This document shows positions 51,201-62,315 of a DNA stretch of 64,000 nucleotides, in pieces. Position numbers and translations under genes: made by a program. The stretch's first letter is position 1, and every line of letters starts with the position of its first letter. The stretch is taken from NCBI GenBank assembly GCA_027886175.1, contig JAJNNQ010000075.1:55985001-56049000 (forward strand), read 5' to 3'. The stretch comes from Phylloscopus collybita. Its lineage: Eukaryota > Chordata > Aves > Passeriformes > Phylloscopidae. The notes under the pieces were generated by a model. That model worked only from the letters and a program-made list of their open reading frames with translations. It did no database searches and had not been told where the DNA came from.

Positions 51201-53564
51201 GTCTATAAATTTTGCCAAAATTAACAACATCAAGAATTTTGAATTTATTTTGGTTTTTTTCTCCTAAGTCAGAATCTGTGTACTTTTTGGTATTAGTTTT
51301 GTAAACCCAGTTCCCACAAGTAGTGATAATGTTCCATAGGATTCTTGGTTCATTAAGTGTATAATGACATTTTCCTTTACTCTGATTTCTATGAGAATTT
51401 TTTTAGAATTTTTCCAGACTCTTCAGGCTCAAAAAACTGTGTGTACTTGGATGAAGTAATCCCTAAACTTACATCACAAGTCTATTTTCAACATTCACTG
51501 CTTCATAAGAAAGCAGGAAATTTGTGGATATTCAGACTGGGTGATAGTTAACGATTCTTTCAACTAGATTTCTTTTATTTTCTGACTTTAAAGAAAATAT
51601 TGTCTTGAATGTAGACTTATTTCACTGGCATTTTTTCAGGGACTTTTGCTTGTGTCCAAATACTCCAGCAGCATTCAAAAACTCTGCAGAAGTTCACCTG
51701 AAGGAAAATACCTCATCCTACTTCAATTCAAACTTCCACAGCCGCTAGTCCCCCATTTATCCTTTCCTTACCGAATCGAAACCTTTTTTACCCCTCTTTC
51801 TCTGTCAGCTGCAGGATTTCATTGTGCCCCTATATGGCACCCTGCAGTCAGCAAGGGATTAAAAGATGGGGTGTAAAGTCCAGATTCTGCAAGGAACTCC
51901 ATAGGTGGTTGGCGTTTCCTGGGTCTTTGCTGTGTGTTTGAATGAAACCACGGAACAGGGAAAGTCTTTACTATGGCAACGAAGGGTCTGTGCAGCTGCT
52001 CCTACAAAGTGATGGGGGTGGGACAGAGCTGTTCCTCGTGTCACAAACACTGCAGACAACATAAAGGTTTGTGGGGTGTGTAGGTAAGTGGCGTGGGTAG
52101 GTGTGAGAGCAGAGCTGGGAAATCCTTACATAAGAGTGTGTCAAATATTTTGGTAGCGAGTGATGTAATTTAAATGCTGCTTTGCCATTTGGAAACTAAA
52201 CTTGCCCTGGAGTTTTGAATATTTTCAAAGTGGTAGTAGTCATGAGGGTTTTCATTCAGAGTATACTGGGAAAAATTCAATTCTTCCTTTGTCTGACACA
52301 ATTTTGAAGTTTCTTTTATGCATAGCAATAGGGTTGGATGATCTTGAATGGAAAAAGGTACTCTAAATCTCTCCTGTGGACTAAACCCCAAGTACCTTAG
52401 CACATGTATATGCATCCTTGCTGAAAAATTACTCTCATTCTTTTCTCCTTAAAAATTTCTGGAATCTTTTGTATACTGTAACCATGTTCTTTTAACTTCT
52501 TGTCTGTCATGCTACCTAAGATTCAGATTGATATCTGCCTTGCTGCTAATGTAAAGTGTGAGCTCAACCAAAATTTGTATTTAAAGCTTTGCAAAGATGT
52601 CTTGCAGCTGAGATGATACAATTATTTATCTGCATGGAGCCTGCTCCATCCTTTGAATCCATCCTGAAGCTGCATACATGAATCCTATGAACACTGTTTC
52701 CCCTGTTCTGTTCACCAAAGTTATATGCCTGCATGCAGCTGGGCTGCACTGTGAATGTTTCTAAGTCACAGCAATCTGGTTAGCTTGTTTAAATGCAGCA
52801 GGGCAAAGATGTTTTCATAGTAAGGTATCCAAAGATGCAAACCCTCCTGAGAATTTAGCATGTAAGCACTTCAAAAATCCCTGTAGCCACCTATCTACAT
52901 TTCTGGGCACATTTAAAGAGCTATTTCCTAAATGTCAGATATCATTTATTTCAACTTTACGAAGTTGCATTTGAATATAAGAGGACTTGAAGGTTGGTGA
53001 CATAAGCAAATTTGTAATTTTTTTTCACTTTTCTTGTGCTTTGCAAAATATTGCATGTTTACTGAGCTAACAAAATAGTTGGAAAGGCACTGTCAGGCTG
53101 AAATTCATACTTGCTTCCAGAAATGCAGAAAACAAAGAACCAAAGAACTTTTCCCTAAACAAAATTGATGGTTTGTTTAGCAGTCTTATTTGCTAAAAGC
53201 TCTGGGTGATACGAGCTACAAATTAGGAATGGCTGCTGTAATTATGTGGTGGTTGTTGCATGTCTGACTGAAGCCCAGCCCTTCCCTTAACTAACCTCAG
53301 AGTAGCATTTACTATGGAAGGGAATTTTCATTTGTTTTTGTGTGCCTTTAAACAAGCTTGCTTGTGTAACTGTGCTGGTAGGGTCACGTCATTGAACTCT
53401 CAACAGAGAAGCAGGTTATGTAAACTTAAATATTACTAAAAAATAATCCTAAAACTACCTCACCAGGGGGCTTAATTTAGTATTGATCTCATATCTACTA
53501 GTTTCAGAAAACTGTTTCTTATAAAATGGGGTAACTATAGAGCTTCTATTATTATTAGCAAAAA

Positions 53565-53725
53565 TAATAGTTGATGAAGTTATCCAATGCTCTCAAGAGA
53601 CAGGTATTATTATAATGTTAATGGTAATGAGTAAAATGAGGCACAGAAAGATTAAGGCCAAACTCAGCTGTATATGAATTACCCAAGGTCACAGAATAAT
53701 CTGCTGTATGCTAGGCACAGCACAA
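53565..53725 (+). repeat. Ancient MIR-like SINE remnant
   Basis: AAAATGAGGCACAGAAAGATTA followed after a short insertion by ATTACCCAAGGTCACAGAAT reproduces the MIR core/3' landmarks 'gaggcacagagaggttaag' and 'cccaaggtcacacag'. Preceded by GACAGGTATTATTATAATG, also in the expected position. Confidence 0.55.
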
Positions 53726-54699
53726 AACCAAAACAATAACAAAACAAATCCTGAATCATAGTCAGTTGCTTATTCACAGAAGAATTAATTTCTGGAAAGG
53801 TATTTTTCACATGGCTTTCATCAGTCTTTTGAATTATAACGTCATTTTGTGTCTCTTGTCAAGCAAGGCCTTCCTCTGTTGCAGTAACTCTTTTTAGGAG
53901 TTCTTTATATCACTCAAGGGAATAGTTAAGGCTTCGTCTCTGATTAATAGAAAACTTGGTTATCAATGATTTACAGAGGGGCACAGTGCTTTTCGGAGAA
54001 TAGGAGAATTATAAAAAAGTAATAATCTGAGAAGGGATCAAAAATTCTCATAACAGCCCTAAAGTTACTTTGTAATTCCCTCCTGTGCTTTTTGTGCTTT
54101 GGCTCATCAGGTACTTGCTGGTAGGACAAAAATTAGTGAAGTTCACCCTATGTCTTAATTTTGTGGTTTTTCTCTGCTTCTATTGCTTTTTATAAAGATG
54201 ACAGGAATTTTAATGTGAAATTTATTTATAATCTCTCTGATTATGTTTAGACTGAAGAATAAATATCTAAAAAAGCCATATCTGATAGACAGAAATTTTT
54301 CCAAGCACATGCAGTCTTTTAATATATATTTATTATATATCAGAGCCTGTCCAGAGAGAGGTTGTTTATGTCCTTTTTTTCTCTCAGCTGTGGGTCACTG
54401 TTCTTATGCTACTCTTGTCTTATATGATGCCAGCCATGCTAAGAGGTTTTGTTTATCAGCTGTGCAGTCTAATTGGGGAGAACTGTTAGGCAGTAGTGGA
54501 GACCCTGTGCTGTCAGTTTGACATTATTTCACTAATCACAGTAGGTGTCTTACACAAAGATGTGTGGCTACTACAGTCAGCAAAATGTCAGTTTGACTCA
54601 ATGGCACAGCACATCTCATTAGCTCTCAAGTTTTCAAACCCATTGAACATAGGATCAAAAATACCAGCATTGGAAGGGTGGTCAGCTCACCTACTTGCC

Positions 54700-55570
54700 T
54701 GTACAGAGCAGGTATAGCACCAAAACTAGATAAAGTTTTATCCAGGACCTTATCCAGTCAAGTTTTGAATGTGACACAGATTATGGGCACTCATTCCAGC
54801 ACTTGGCTGTTCACACTGTGAAGGATTATTTTCCTTAAGTTTGTCTCAAATTTCCCTTGCCACAGCCTGTGACCTGTTGCCTCTTGTCCTTTCACTGTGC
54901 ATCTCTGGTAACAGTCTTCTCTGCAACATATTTTTCAGAAGAAAGAGAAAAAAAAAAGGCTTTAAATTTCTTAGCCTTTGCTTTCTTATGGTGGATAAAC
55001 ATTAGACATTTAATCCAGCGTCACTGATCATATTCTGCTTCTTAGTGGTTCTTTGCCAGGCTCTCTCCAGTTTGATATTCCTCTTGTGCCTGGCCTAAAG
55101 ACTTTGTGAACACAGCTAAACTTCCAGATGTAGTTTCTCAATTGCCAAATAGGGAGGAAATATGACTTCTCTGGCTGTATTGGCTATGCTTTTGCTAATG
55201 TGGTCCAGTGTGTCATTAGCCTCCATCACTGTATAGATACACTGGTCATTCACATTATCACCAGGACAGCTAGTTCCTTTTTGGCAAAGTTTTTATCTAG
55301 CAAGTTAGTCCCCAGACTGTACTTGTGTGCAGTTGTCCTGGCCCTGTTACAGCACTGACATCTGTCATTGCTGAACTTCATGACAGTCCTATCAGCCTTT
55401 CCCTCTGCTTTGCTGAAGTCTTTTTGAATAGAAGCCCTCGTCTGGGTGTTTGACTATTCCCCCTGGTTTGATTTCATACCCAAATTTGCTGCGAGTCAAT
55501 TCTGTCCCACTGCCCACATTGGTGATGAAGATGTTAAATGTAATGAAGTCCTGTTCCATCTCAACTGTAG
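54700..55570 (-). mobile_element. Old, diverged CR1 LINE fragment, antisense
   Basis: Conserved antisense CR1 landmarks recur in order: TTATCCAGTCAAGTTTTGAATG, TTCCAGCACTTGGCTGTTC, TTTCCCTTGCCACAGCCTGT, GCCTCTTGTCCTTTCACTG, and much further on CCCAAATTTGCTGCGAGTCA and ACATTGGTGATGAAGATGTT (the complement of a 'FNIFINDL'-upstream RT stretch). The spacing over about 870 bp fits a CR1 copy reaching into ORF2. More diverged than the other copies, so probably older. A purine-rich insertion lies at about 54935-54960. Confidence 0.7.
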
Positions 55571-56719
55571 GAATAGATTTTTTTCAAAAATATTTCGGTT
55601 CTGCAGCATTCAGCAGCAAGGAACTAATGAAGATTTTCTGTCTATGGCAGAAGCATCCATTTCTGTTTCATATGACTGTCTCAGGGTAAAAGCTGCTAGT
55701 CTCATAGCATATTCAGTCTGTCAGAATCCATTTCCGTAAAGGCAGCTGCCAGGCGAGATTCATATGGATTCATATGACTGGCTGTTGAATGCACATCTCT
55801 ACAGTCTTTGTGATTCAAAATCCATTGATAAATCAGCAAAGGTTCTTCTCTTCATTATTCTTAACCATTTCCTTGTAGAATACAGTGATAAAAGTTGCAA
55901 TTCCTACTACCTGAGAGATTTTGTAGAATCCTGTGTAAAATGATGGTATTTTTGTGATGTGTTCCCACATATTGTTTGTTGCTCACTTTTACATACATTT
56001 TGTATTACATGAAGGAAAAAAAAGCAGCAGAGTTACAGATTTCCATGGCAACGGGTGTAATTCTATTTCCTTTGTTTTGTGAAGCTGAAACAGCCAAAGG
56101 ATTGTTTCATCAAATAAGCAACTATGGATTTGAAAAGGTTTGAATTATATGGCATGTGGTCATGTAGGTACAACTTCTACTGTGCCAAGCAACTTTTGCC
56201 AGCAGGAAAAAAAAACACCTGGTTTTAGTCTGAAAATGAAATTAGGTGAAGAAAGGTTGCTAATAGTAGGATTTATTGGGCTGAGGCAAGTATATGGAAA
56301 GATAAAGCAATCTATGAACACTCCTCTGTCTCCCACCTTTCCAAACTGAATTCCTGATTTGCAGCTACTTCTGCTATATTAGTAAATACATGTCAGTAAG
56401 GAAGCAAAAATTTCACATATGCAGGATTTTTATATGCAGAAATTTGAATTGTGTCTCAGAGAATTGTGTGTCTCACTACAAGTTGTTTCTGGGCCACAAA
56501 ACCCCAAATATTTCCAAATATACATGATGTGTACTTATATAGAACGGTATATAAATGTATATAATATAAATAAATATCTAAATATAAATATATGTTTTTT
56601 TATGGTCGCTTATTTCAATTTTAGAAAAACAATGTCAATAATGCTCTGGCTGTATTTATCTATATACATGATCATGGTGTGATCCCTGTGTGCAAGGACA
56701 CAGAGTGGAAAAGAATAGC

Positions 56720-56815
56720 CCTTTATTTTTATATACCACCTTTTCAGCTGATTTTAAATCTGCAAAATCTCATGAAAGGCCATGCAGCTACTGAAGTAAA
56801 TATTTAATTATTAAT
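56720..56815 (+). repeat. Possible MIR-like/amniote SINE remnant
   Basis: CTTTATTTTTATATACCACCTTTTCAGC followed by AAATCTGCAAAATCTCATGAA and CTACTGAAGTAAATATTTAATT loosely matches the 'ttatatagcgcctttca...ctcaaagcgctttacaaa...gtaaatattatt' backbone of an amniote SINE. Weak and unconfirmed. Confidence 0.3.
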
Positions 56816-58239
56816 GGATATATTGCCCAAAATTAAATTCATGTGTTTATTTGTGTATTCATATGTACAGGCATATACGTACCTCGCCCCCTACCCCCCA
56901 GAGTACAGTATGTTTCAAAGCTAAAACTTAATAATTTACATCTGTGTGCATCGCATATATATAACTAGCCCCAGTATGTATGATTCAAGATGCATTTTAA
57001 ATGTCTAAAAGTAACTAGTTAAAAGGAAGGAACCACATTCTTTTGGAAGATATTGAAGAGTCATCTAAGACTTTACTACATAATAGTAATTTTAATGTAT
57101 TCTAGATTTGCTATTTCTTGTTTTTAATTGAAATGTCTTTGTATGACATATAAAACTAACTCCTGAAAATGTCAGAAAGTAGAGGTCAGCCAGACTATGT
57201 GTGTTACTGAATACTGGAGTCATGCACTGATAAACTTAATGAGGAATATTCATGAAAAGTTATTGATGATTACTGTTTCAGAAAGTATTCAGAAAATTGT
57301 CTTTCTGTCATTTTATTAAAGTTCATCGGTCAGCAATTTCTGTATACTGAAATGAAGAAGCTAAAAGAAGTGTGATTTCCACAAATATGTGTAATTGGAA
57401 ACTACTGATCTGTTTTAGACAGCAGAAGAAAAACTTCTTGAGAAATCTCATGAGGTCCAAGTCATTTGCTTTATTAGAAATAATGAAAGTCAAATAACTG
57501 TGCAGTGAACAGTGAATATAGATTGTAGGATTTTTTAGCAATCCAGTTTTTCAGCCCCAAACTTATTCAAGTGGGGTTCTCCCAGCTGGAGGCAGTCTTT
57601 GTTCATCCATATTTCACTTTGCTTGCCACATGCTGGAGAGGGGTTTTCAAGTCTGTTCTCCACCAAGAGACATCTTTCATGCCATGGCTTCTACCACACC
57701 AGTTCTTAAACAAACTTCTATGAGGTCAGAAAGGCTGTCCTTACAGTCTCAAGTAAAATACTGAGACTTCAAGTATCCCAAATATCTGTTTAAGATATGT
57801 CATATCCTTTGGCAACTAATTCCATGAAAGAAATCTCACACTTTGAAGACTTTGCCAGAGCATTTCAGGTTGAGGTCAGACTCTAGTAGCTTTGTAAGAG
57901 AGAGAATTGCTCAGCAGAACAAGGAGAGTGAAAAACAGACAGAGAAAGGAGGACAAGACTTGTGTGTCAGCACTGAGAGCAAGCCTCACTATTTTTAGCT
58001 CTGGCTTGACAAATCTCATGAAAAAGCCCCTTCTGGAACTCCATAACTCTCGGGATGAATTACCCAGAAAACACTTGCTCCGAATGAAGACAATGATGGT
58101 CTCTTTCTTTGATCTCTGTAACTGATGCATTCCAGTGCATCCTTTTCCACCTCAACTTACTTATCCTTACACTGTTCAGGAGACAGATCTGGGACCCTCC
58201 CTATCCAGTAAAACCTTCTCCATAATTTTGGAAATTACA

Positions 58240-58840
58240 ATCACAGACTGGTTGAGGATGGAAGGGACCTCTTGTCCAACCCCCCTAGCTCAAGTAATGC
58301 CATCGAAGCTGGTAGTCCAGGACCATGTCCAGATGGCTTTTGAATATCTGCAGTGTGAAAGACTTCATAACCTTCCTGAGCAATGGCAACCTTCCAGTGC
58401 TTATTCAGCCTCATAGTAAAGGTGTTTCCTGATGTTCGGTGGGAATCTCCTGTGTTTCAGTTTGTGCACATTGTCTCTGCTCCTGTCACTGAGCACCACT
58501 GTAAAAAGCCTGGTTCTGTCTCTGTCACAGTCTCCCCTTGGGTGTTTGCAAACATTGATAAGATGAAGCCTTCTCTTCTCCAGGCTGAACAACCGCAGCT
58601 CTCTCAGCCTGTCCTCATAGGAGAGGTGCTCCCCCCCACTGATCATCTTCATGGCCTTCTCTGGACCTGCTCCAACAGGTCCTTGTTTTTCTCCTGCTGG
58701 GGACCCTTAGAGCTGGATGCAGTCCTCCATGTGGGGTCTCACAAGGAAGAACAGAGAGGGAGAATCCCTCCCCTCGACCTGCTGGCCAGGTCTGGCTGGC
58801 ATTCTGGGCTGCAAGCATACATAGCTGGCTCCTATTTCAT
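58240..58840 (-). mobile_element. CR1 LINE 3' part, antisense, internally deleted
   Basis: Antisense CR1: ATCACAGACTGGTTGAGGATGG, AAGGGACCTCTTGTCCAACC, TCCAGGCTGAACAACCGCAG, CTCATAGGAGAGGTGCTCC, CCTTCTCTGGACCTGCTCC, TTCTGGGCTGCAAGCATACA. Translated on the minus strand it gives CR1 ORF2 C-terminal segments such as GGEHLSYEDRLRELRLFSLE and HKLKHRRFPPNIRK. Segments normally lying between the 'CGACCTGCTGGCCA' and 'TTCTGGGCTGCAAGC' landmarks are shortened, suggesting a small deletion near 58785. Contains the longest open frame of the window (+ strand, 58383-59063), which is an antisense artefact. Confidence 0.92.
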
Positions 58841-59566
58841 GGAAGCAGAATCCTTTCCTGGAAACAATCAATATCTGAAAACAACTTCTGTGCAATGGTG
58901 GGTTCTCTATCATGCATATATATACATACATGTATTTCTTGAAGAAATTAGCTCAGCTGTGTTCATTTCCACTAAGACCTGCAGTATAGTCAGGCTTGAA
59001 ATAGTCTCAGCTCTTATGTTGGCATTATCTCCCATGTTATTAGTGAATGATTTTATGCAATGAAAAATGGATGAAGTATTTCTTATGTATAGTAAAATGG
59101 CTCAAACCTTTGAAAAATGTAAGAACCTGAGCTTCCACCCTCATACTAATTATTATAGTTTCCAGGAAACTTCTTTCACAAAAGGAACATACCCACAATT
59201 TTGAGACAGAATATGGGTGAAGACATGTACCTTTACTGACATTTAACAAATATAATCCCAACATGCTGTAAAATGTATCTGATTTTCCTCCAACATTAAT
59301 CCATTCTGTCTGGTAATATTGATCTGTTATGATCTTCTTTTAGAGGAAAGAAAAAACCCAACACACTTCCACCAGGAAAGGAGCAAAGGGTACCAGGTCT
59401 TTCTTTATAGTATGGCCAAGAAGAATATTAAAAAACAATCAGCCCCTTTGAATCTCCCCTCAGAAAACTTTTCTTCCACAATTGCTTTATTATTACTTCA
59501 CAGTGTTATTCCACCACCATAGAATAATCATCATCCACCCTAGAACCAAAAAGCAGTGTTACTATT

Positions 59567-59569
<3 letters not shown>

Positions 59570-59617
<48 letters not shown>
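59570..59617. repeat. T48 homopolymer
   Basis: Forty-eight uninterrupted T. The right flank (AGTGATTAAGTAACTTTCCAAAAGG) is MIR-like, so the run may have expanded inside an old SINE rather than be a retrocopy tail. Confidence 0.95.
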
Positions 59618-59618
<1 letters not shown>

Positions 59619-59695
59619 ACCATAAGTGATTAAGTAACTTTCCAAAAGGTAAAAGCAAGTTTGGAATCGCTACTGAAAACCTCAATGCTAGAAAT
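59618..59695 (+). repeat. Possible MIR-like remnant adjoining T48
   Basis: AGTGATTAAGTAACTTTCC, then AAAAGGTAAAAGCAAGTTTGG and AATCGCTACTGAAAACC loosely follow the MIR 3' pattern 'ggttaagtaacttgcccaaggtcacacagc'. Weak match by eye. Confidence 0.35.
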
Positions 59696-60937
59696 ATATT
59701 ATTAAGACTTAAATCATGAAATTACTTTTACAGATAGCTTTTCTACAAGTTTTTTTCAGACTTGTGAGGTCATATACTGGTGGAGGTTTTGCCAATATTA
59801 TGTATTCTGCCAGGAACAAGCAGATAAAAATGTAAAAATAAATATAAAGCAGTTCCTAGCAAATAAATAATATGCTGATACCTATAAATGTTTATATTAA
59901 TAGTAGACATATTTAAGTAATGAACATAGTCCAAGTAACATATATATAAATGACATAACTGTGTTCTAAGCAAGCTAAATGATCATGAACAAAGGACTAC
60001 AGAAAAATTGTCACCAAAGAGTAACACATCACCAAAGGAAAGGATTTTCTCACTGGAATTTCATAGGACTATGTCCTGCATCCAGTTTTATCAGTATTTT
60101 CAAAGGAACAAGTCTCTGTCTAATTACACTCCCAGATCTTACGTGTATAAGAGTGTGGAAGTGGATCAATGAAAAGACTGAATTAGAAATGACAAATTGG
60201 AAAGTTGTTTGGAGCAGAAGAATTGATTTAAACAGAAACATGGGCAATGTGCTGAAGAAAGGACAGCCTGCTTTACAGTACTGGATGAGAACTGGTTTTT
60301 GTAAAACAGACCTATGTGTCATAGTATACAAGCTGAATACGGGATAACAGTTGCTGCTTTTGCAAAAAAGACAAACAAGATACTCTTTTGTGGTCATGAT
60401 GAGAAAATGAGAAAACTTATTTTAAAAAACACAAAAACTTTTCTCCTGCTTGTTCTCTAACATGGGTGACATCTGAGCTGATCCTACCTACTAGATTGTG
60501 TGATTCTTAAGCTCTAGTAATTTTTTACTGTGGATATTAGTGAAATAAGTCTGTGCCAGCTAATTGACACTTGTGAGGTGAAATATTTTTTAAGCCCTCT
60601 TTCTCTTCAAGGCATCACACACAAAGTAACCTTCTTTAAAGTTAGAAGGAAAAAAAATCTAAATAATGGTATTCAATTCATATTTCTAGACCACAACTCT
60701 CGTTAGTTTTCTGTGACCTAGTTCTCTTGCTATTTGTTTAAAGACACTAATGAGAATTTGAAATGAGACAGAGGGTTTTATCCATAATAAACTAACCTAT
60801 TTTCAGAGCATATCTGTAAAAAGCAAACTGTCCTTATTGTAGACTAAAAAAAAAGAGGGATGAACTATAAATTGCTCAGTTTGTCTCCTCAAGCCAAATG
60901 TATTTTCTGTCACCTTCAGTATTTTGGCTTTTTAATG

Positions 60938-60978
<41 letters not shown>
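60938..60978. repeat. A41 homopolymer followed by (GA)n
   Basis: Forty-one A then GAGAGAGAGA. No retrocopy body is recognisable upstream. Confidence 0.95.
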
Positions 60979-60981
<3 letters not shown>

Positions 60982-61746
60982 AGAGAGAATAATAGGCTAA
61001 AAAGATCAAAGCTCAGAACCCTAATACGGTTAACAGGCTCCATTCTTGGAATTGTGTTCATTATTGATATCGGAGTAACAAATCTATTGAAGTCAATGGA
61101 GGTGGCCTATGGGAATTAAAAGAAAATTTAGTCCTTAAGCCTTTCATGGAAAAACAATAATGAAAAATATGGGAAACTTCTTACAGTGACACATTAATAG
61201 ACTTCGGGTTGGTTTTTTTTTTTAATTTCTACATTAATTAAATAGACCTGTAAGGATAATAAAGTTGTCACTAGTAAAGCAAAGAGACTTTATAAGACTC
61301 AATATTTTGGATATTTTGGCTTTGAATATTGGCTTTGGATATAGGAAAGAAATGTAATGTTCACTGTATGAAAGGTATTTTATCAGACAGATTCTGGAGG
61401 AAATGGATGAAGCCTAACTACTAGATGTTTCATGTCAGATAACAAAAATGCTTCAGTGATATTTGGGTTTTTTATATTCCCACCACAAAATTCCCTGCGT
61501 TAATATGGTTTTGATGTATGCATTTCTTCTTTTCACCTAAGTTCCAATTCCATTCTCACTTTCTACCTCATAAACTGGGGAAAAAAAAAGTCTAGATTAT
61601 ATTTTTTATTTTCTGAAGTCTCATCAGATTTGAGAAATATTTGTAGCCAAGTCATTCTAGGTGCATGTTTAATTTGGTATATTGCTTTTACCGTCTTCTA
61701 TTAAGATCAGTACATATATGCAACACAGCAAAAACAACCCTCTGTG

Positions 61747-62315
61747 AAATCAGAGAATGCTTTGGGTTGGAAGGGACCTTTAATGGCCATCTAGTCCAAC
61801 CCCCCTGCAATGAAAAGGAGCATCTTCAACTAGACCAGGTTGCTCAGAGCCCAATACAACCTGACCTTGAATGTGTCCAGGGATGAGGCATCCACAACCT
61901 CTCTGGGCAATCAATGCCAGTTTTACCACCCCCAGGATAAAAAATTCCTTCCTCATGTCCAATTTAAACTTACCCTTGTTTATTTTAAGACCTCTACTCC
62001 TTGTCCTGTTCCAACAGGCCCTGCTAAAAAGTCTGCCCCAGCTTTCTTATAGGCCCCTGTAAAATACCGAAAGGTTGCAAAAATGTCTCCCTGAAACTTT
62101 TTCCCTGAACATCTCCAGTTGACCCCCAGTTCTCTCAGTTTGTCTTCACAGGAGAGGTGTTCCCACCCCCTGATCATTTTTGAGTCCAGCCTCTGGGTCT
62201 GCTTCAGCAAATTCCTGTCTTTATACCAAGGACCCCAGAGCTGGACACAGTACTTCAGGTGGGATCTCACCAGAGCAAAGTAGAGGAGCAGAAGCATCTC
62301 AAATTCATTCCCAGA
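61747..62315 (-). mobile_element. CR1 LINE 3' part, antisense
   Basis: Antisense CR1 with nearly all landmarks: AATCAGAGAATGCTTTGGGT, TTGGAAGGGACCTTTAATGG, ATCTAGTCCAACCCCCCTGC, TAGACCAGGTTGCTCAGAGC, CCTTGAATGTGTCCAGGGAT, AACCTCTCTGGGCAATC, AGGAGAGGTGTTCCCACCCC and CCCAGAGCTGGACACAGTAC. Minus-strand translation shows ALVRSHLKYCVQLWGPW and WEHLSCEDKLRELG, the C-terminal part of CR1 ORF2. 5' truncated; small frame breaks. Confidence 0.94.

Noticed and set aside
58383..59063. Longest open frame in the window (226 codons, + strand)
   Set aside because: It runs through an antisense CR1 element (58240-58840); the minus strand of the same stretch encodes recognisable CR1 ORF2 pieces, and the + frame has no family signature.
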